9,036 bases of DNA from Planctomycetaceae bacterium. GTDB lineage: Bacteria; Planctomycetota; Planctomycetia; Pirellulales; Thermoguttaceae. Below, piece by piece: positions 6,561 through 9,036 of this stretch. Each line of letters starts with the position of its first letter. Within the stretch, counting starts at the first letter, position 1. The position numbers and the translations under genes are program-made. The notes beneath the pieces were generated by a model, which worked only from the letters and a program-made list of their open reading frames with translations, had not been told where the DNA came from and made no database searches. The stretch is from NCBI GenBank assembly GCA_003532715.1, contig DOEZ01000234.1, positions 304 through 9,339 on the forward strand, written 5' to 3'.

Positions 6561-6603
6561 GGCTCTTCGTAAGTGTTTGCGTTGCAAATGCTTGCGAAGA
6601 GCC
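6561..6603 (+). terminator. 20-bp hairpin just after tRNA-Ser, probable tRNA terminator
   Basis: The left arm 6561-6580 (GGCTCTTCGTAAGTGTTTGC) pairs over all 20 positions with 6584-6603, leaving a GTT loop. Three of the pairs (6570/6594, 6574/6590, 6575/6589) are G-U wobbles in plus-strand RNA but would be A-C mismatches in minus-strand RNA, so the fold belongs to the plus-strand transcript. It starts 13 bases after the tRNA and is followed by ATTTTC. A short T-run and very strong stem fit a terminator or 3' processing signal. Confidence 0.6.
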
Positions 6604-6607
6604 ATTT

Positions 6608-6635
6608 TCATTGACACAGTCGACTGTGTCAATGA
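6608..6635. repeat. perfect 28-bp palindrome between tRNA-Ser and integrase gene
   Basis: The arm TCATTGACACAGTC (6608-6621) is followed with no spacer by its exact reverse complement (6622-6635), centred on GTCGAC. Symmetry breaks at the next base on each side. It begins four bases after the tRNA-proximal hairpin. The lack of a loop argues for a dimeric protein-binding site rather than an RNA hairpin. Candidate ligands are the element's recombinase, the excisionase-like protein, or an unknown regulator. Confidence 0.7.
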
Positions 6636-6773
6636 TGTGCCAATCAGGGCCGGTGCGGACTCTCGAATAGGCCGACGAAGACCCTCGAAGACCGCGACAA
6701 CCGTCACGCTAATGATTGGCTTGAACATGACCAAGAACTCCTCAACATGGTCCCCCCGGGACCTCCTAGGGGA

Positions 6774-7994
6774 TTATGGGGCGTGCGGAGTCTCGTCCAC
6801 ATCCCCGGTGAAATTGATTCTTTTCATATGCTTCTGGGCTTCTTCGTTGTGTGCGTGATAATAATGCCGCACCATCTTGCTCTCCTGATGCCCGAGCCAC
6901 TCCATGACCATTTGCTCCGGCACGTTCTGGTTCGCGCAGAGCGAACAGAAGTAATGGCGGAAGCTGTGAAGCCGTCCATCGGCAAACCCGATATCGCCCT
7001 CCGCCGCGGGAAAGCTCGTTTTTAGTGGCGCGAGTACGTCGCGAATCAGCGTGCGTCGCGTGATGTCCGCGCTGAGAACTCCCCCTCGCGGCCCGTGAAA
7101 TACCAAGCCATCGTCGACGCGTGGCAGCTGCCGCAAAACCCCAAGAAGATCATCGTGAATGGGGAGACAACGAGTTCGGCGACTCTTGGTTTGTCTCGGT
7201 TTCCTGTGAACCATACGGCGCCGACTGCTCGTTTCATCCTTCAAACTGATGACCTTGGCCGGAAGATCGAGGTCACTCCATCGCAACGAGGCCAGCTCGG
7301 AAATCCGCATGCCCGTGCAGGCCAGTGCGGTAAGTATGTGGCCCAGCCAATCCAAATCCGTTCTTGCGTGGCAGCCCCTGATCATGCTTGAGACTTCAGC
7401 CGGAGACCAGCAGTAGGTATCCGTGCCGGTCGGTTTCGGCAAGGGCAGTTTGATCCGGCATTCGGCCGAAAGATGCCCGGCGTCAACCAGGTAGTTCATG
7501 GCCTGCTTGATCGTCGTGAGCTCAATGAACTGAGTGCGATAGGCGTAGTGTTCGCCGTCCAACCACGCGGCGTATTCCTCAAGGTGCTTACGAGTGACTT
7601 GGTGCCACGAGGCAAGACCACGTTTCTCGAAGAAGGGCACCGCCTTATCAAAAACGGCGCGATAGCGAGCCCAGGTTTGTGGACTTGCGCCACCGGTGAC
7701 CGCAGGACGTTCGACGTGTGCGCGATACACCGCCACGCCTTCGTCGAAGCCCATCTGGTTCGTGTGTGGTTGTTGAAGCAGACTCGGATTGGCTAGTCCC
7801 AGCTCAACGGCTCTGAGCAAGTCCAGGTTTCGAAGTTTCCGAACTGCTTCCTCCCGCGATTTCGTTCCGAGTGAGTGGCGCCCCGCGGAAACTGGATTCG
7901 TTCGGCCGTCAGCTTGATATACCCCGTCTCGTTGGCAAAGCTTCCACGTGAAGAACTGGCTGGTGACTATTTCATTCTTTCTTTTCTTGGGCAT
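6774..7994 (-). CDS. tyrosine recombinase/integrase
   Basis: A complete 406-residue phage-type integrase that cuts and rejoins DNA at attachment sites. Residues 1-70 form an arm-binding-like basic region, about 80-190 the core-binding (SAM-like) domain, and 195-390 the catalytic domain. Catalytic residues visible: Arg230 in CTGMRISELASLRW, a likely Lys270 in the hairpin TKSRRTRCLPI, His343 and Arg346 in LHSFRH, His369 in WLGHQ, and nucleophile Tyr378 in VRHYYH (Tyr379 is the alternative). All expected residues are present, so the enzyme is probably active. ATG 7994 lies 18 bases after the stop of the excisionase-like gene, so the two are probably one operon; no strong ribosome site is visible. 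It points towards tRNA-Ser and its stop is about 225 bp from it, consistent with integration there. Confidence 0.95.
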   Translation of the reverse strand: MPKKRKNEIVTSQFFTWKLCQRDGVYQADGRTNPVSAGRHSLGTKSREEAVRKLRNLDLLRAVELGLANPSLLQQPHTNQMGFDEGVAVYRAHVERPAVTGGASPQTWARYRAVFDKAVPFFEKRGLASWHQVTRKHLEEYAAWLDGEHYAYRTQFIELTTIKQAMNYLVDAGHLSAECRIKLPLPKPTGTDTYCWSPAEVSSMIRGCHARTDLDWLGHILTALACTGMRISELASLRWSDLDLPAKVISLKDETSSRRRMVHRKPRQTKSRRTRCLPIHDDLLGVLRQLPRVDDGLVFHGPRGGVLSADITRRTLIRDVLAPLKTSFPAAEGDIGFADGRLHSFRHYFCSLCANQNVPEQMVMEWLGHQESKMVRHYYHAHNEEAQKHMKRINFTGDVDETPHAP

Positions 7995-8012
7995 GGCACG
8001 ACATGGCTTTCA

Positions 8013-8423
8013 TTAGGGACTTGATTTGTTGATTTTCATTTGGAAACGGCCTTCCCAACGGGGACGCCGTCCGGGGATATCGGATGCATCCGGGTCTGAA
8101 CGGACTAGATTGCCTGGAAAGTCCGCCACTGTGACCGGACCGGCAGAAACACTCGCCGCTTGCTCGATTCGCTGCTTGGTCAGGGTAGAGACGTCGTTTT
8201 GCGCCGCCGCGGGATTCGTACGCAATGCTGCTAACTGATCGAGCACATCTCGTTGGAAGAGCATCCTCGTGCGGGGACCTCCCGGCTGGATCGTCGGTAG
8301 ACTTCCATCCCGGACACGACGGCGCAGAGTGCTTGTCGAGAGACCAGCAATCCGGCTCAGTTCGCGGATGTCGACATAGTCCGGAGATGGCTGTTCGCAG
8401 ATTTGTGAGACTTCTTTACGCAT
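8013..8423 (-). CDS. excisionase-like helix-turn-helix protein
   Basis: A 136-residue protein. Residues 16-67 (VDIRELSRIAGLSTSTLRRR, then a short wing and FQRDVLDQL) form a winged helix-turn-helix of the excisionase/MerR-like HTH_17 type, which binds DNA through a short recognition helix. The remaining ~70 residues are polar and of unknown function, longer than a minimal excisionase. ATG 8423 has AGGA directly in front of it, closer than ideal. It is 18 bp upstream of the integrase gene on the same strand, so it is probably a recombination directionality factor and/or regulator of the int operon. A helicase- or replication-linked HTH protein is an alternative, but the context favours Xis. Confidence 0.75.
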   Translation of the reverse strand: MRKEVSQICEQPSPDYVDIRELSRIAGLSTSTLRRRVRDGSLPTIQPGGPRTRMLFQRDVLDQLAALRTNPAAAQNDVSTLTKQRIEQAASVSAGPVTVADFPGNLVRSDPDASDIPGRRPRWEGRFQMKINKSSP

Positions 8424-8465
8424 TCCTGCTTGGTCTGTTTAGTGGGACTACTCGCGAGATCTCCC

Positions 8466-8492
8466 ATTATTAAACCCAGGCACGGCAATCAA
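8466..8492 (-). promoter_or_regulatory. weak promoter candidate for the xis-int operon
   Basis: On the minus strand AATAAT (plus 8466-8471) is a five-of-six match to the -10 box, with TTTGAT/TTGATT about 15-16 bases upstream as a poor -35. Transcription would start about 50 bases before the excisionase-like start codon. The assignment is tentative because the -35 box is weak. Confidence 0.3.
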
Positions 8493-8524
8493 AAAAAGTG
8501 TAAAGTGGTTGGAAGCGCTTTACA
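8491..8524 (-). promoter_or_regulatory. inverted repeat TGTAAAG-N12-CTTTACA next to an A7 tract
   Basis: TGTAAAG (8499-8505) and CTTTACA (8518-8524) are exact inverted repeats 12 bases apart, and 8491-8497 is a run of seven A. Read on the minus strand this is a 7-bp stem, then C, then seven T, which has the shape of an intrinsic terminator. The stem is weak and AT-rich. The alternative is an operator upstream of the xis-int promoter. If it is a terminator, it would insulate xis-int from transcription entering from the right, for example from the inserted IS or from a gene interrupted by it. Confidence 0.35.
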
Positions 8525-8562
8525 GAAAGCGGCGATGCCCTCTGTGTCAACATAAGTGAGAC

Positions 8563-9036
8563 GTAAGCGCGCACCACAACCATGATTGACGGCCGTGATA
8601 GGCTGGGACGTGAGATTGGCAACTCACACTCAGGAGGCCTATCATGGCTCGATCATCGGACTCAAGCAAGGCGGGCAGGTGGCGAGTGCGGATGGGGCGA
8701 TTTGCCCGGTCCGGGCTGACAGTTGCCCGGTTCTGCGAACACGAGGGCGTCTCGACCGCGTCGTTTTACTGGTGGCGAAGGAGACTCGCCATCGCCCGGT
8801 CGCCCGGAAGCAAGGCGGCGGGCCGGCGCCGTGCATCGCCGCAAACCGTCAACACGCCCCGCGCCGCCAACACGCCGCGAGGCGACAACGGATGCCGTGT
8901 CGGCAACATGTTCCGAACCGCCAGCACGCTCCGCGCCGTTGGAAGCGCCGAAAACGATTCCCTCTTCCAAATCGTCCGCGTGACGCCGAACGTCGCGACC
9001 GTGTCGATCCATCTGCCCGGCGGAGCCCGGGTCGAG
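8563..9036 (+). mobile_element. IS66-family insertion sequence, left end (truncated by window edge)
   Basis: The sequence from 8563 begins GTAAGCGCGC, matching the GTAAGCG start typical of IS66-family terminal inverted repeats. About 80 bp further on the first accessory gene of such elements begins. IS66 elements usually make 8-bp target duplications, which would make AGTGAGAC (8555-8562) the left copy. The right end, tnpB and the DDE transposase gene lie beyond the window, so neither the duplication nor intactness can be confirmed. Confidence 0.75.
8644..9036 (+). CDS. tnpA: IS66-family accessory protein TnpA, 3' end outside window
   Basis: An open frame of 131 codons runs to the window edge without a stop. 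A strong AGGAGG (8632-8637) lies six bases before ATG 8644. The N-terminal region reads W...MGRFARSGLTVARFCEHEGVS..SFYWWRRRL (residues 13-48), the helix-turn-helix block characteristic of the small first protein of IS66 elements. Near the end VTPNVATVSIHLPGGARVE matches the conserved C-terminal strand of the same family. The central segment (about 50-105) is Arg/Ala/Asn-rich, with AACACGCC-type DNA repeats, and does not resemble the usual linker. These proteins are required for transposition together with TnpB and the TnpC transposase; their biochemical role is not well defined. Confidence 0.88.
   Translation, partial: MARSSDSSKAGRWRVRMGRFARSGLTVARFCEHEGVSTASFYWWRRRLAIARSPGSKAAGRRRASPQTVNTPRAANTPRGDNGCRVGNMFRTASTLRAVGSAENDSLFQIVRVTPNVATVSIHLPGGARVE

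Larger units (their letters stand above)
6549..9036. mobile_element. element integrated at tRNA-Ser (left part; right end outside window)
   Basis: Downstream of the tRNA-Ser lie an integrase gene pointing towards the tRNA, an excisionase-like HTH gene in the same operon, palindromic sites, and an IS66-type insertion. This is the standard layout of an integrative element or genomic island at a tRNA gene. Base composition around 8420-8560 is visibly more AT-rich than in the flanking core genes. No repeat of the tRNA 3' end occurs again before 9036, so the cargo and far end are not seen. The left boundary is taken as the tRNA 3' end by convention. Confidence 0.55.

Noticed and set aside
6513..6734. 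Minus-strand open frame of 73 codons ending GQDSNLRAP
   Set aside because: The C-terminus is the antisense translation of the tRNA-Ser T arm and acceptor, a known false-gene artefact; the remainder crosses the hairpin and palindrome.
8662..9012. Minus-strand open frame of 116 codons
   Set aside because: Antisense of the IS66 tnpA-type gene, which has a strong ribosome site and conserved motifs.
8555..9036. Second copy of the tRNA-Ser 3' end (right attachment site)
   Set aside because: Read through to the end of the window; no match to the T arm/acceptor sequence was seen, so the element's right end must be outside.

Overview
The window looks like a piece of chromosome from a GC-rich planctomycete, probably Pirellulales-like. 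This rests on the gene families and their style: a GH172/DUF2961-type protein, an outer-membrane 'transporter' with the DRPDFTESP signature, and an ExeA-like ATPase next to a CpsD-like ATPase. It is inference, not a measured taxonomic placement.

Left part (1-4627). The C-terminal end of a DUF2961/GH172-type protein (+ strand) runs into the window and converges on a minus-strand run of genes. Reading that run in its own direction, it starts with a secreted beta-barrel-type protein (4627-3728), followed by a 240-bp gap. Three closely spaced genes come next, each about 50 bp from the following one: a single-pass membrane protein with a long Pro/Ser/Thr-rich tail (3488-2499), a CpsD/ParA-fold ATPase whose P-loop lysine is replaced by cysteine (2446-1472), and an ExeA/GspA-like AAA ATPase (1420-602). 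The trio resembles the membrane anchor, CpsD-like ATPase and ExeA-like ATPase sets of exopolysaccharide/exosortase loci. I infer a cell-envelope or polysaccharide-export role.

Middle part (4628-6548). A 384-bp divergent intergenic region carries a good sigma70-like promoter. A possible small leader ORF lies directly at its predicted transcription start and stops immediately before the thiC start codon. thiC (5012-6301) is complete and carries all the hallmark motifs. After it come a promoter candidate and a complete tRNA-Ser(GCU) (6462-6548), followed by a hairpin that is consistent only with plus-strand RNA.

Right part (6549-9036) is accessory DNA. A tyrosine recombinase and an excisionase-like HTH gene lie just downstream of the tRNA-Ser, the usual layout of an element integrated at a tRNA 3' end. 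A perfect 28-bp palindrome lies between the tRNA and the integrase. The far end of the element is outside the window. An IS66-family insertion sequence begins at 8563 and its tnpA-type accessory gene runs off the right edge.

Most striking are the degenerate ATPase in the three-gene envelope operon, the palindrome and hairpin at the tRNA/element junction, and the leader ORF abutting thiC.
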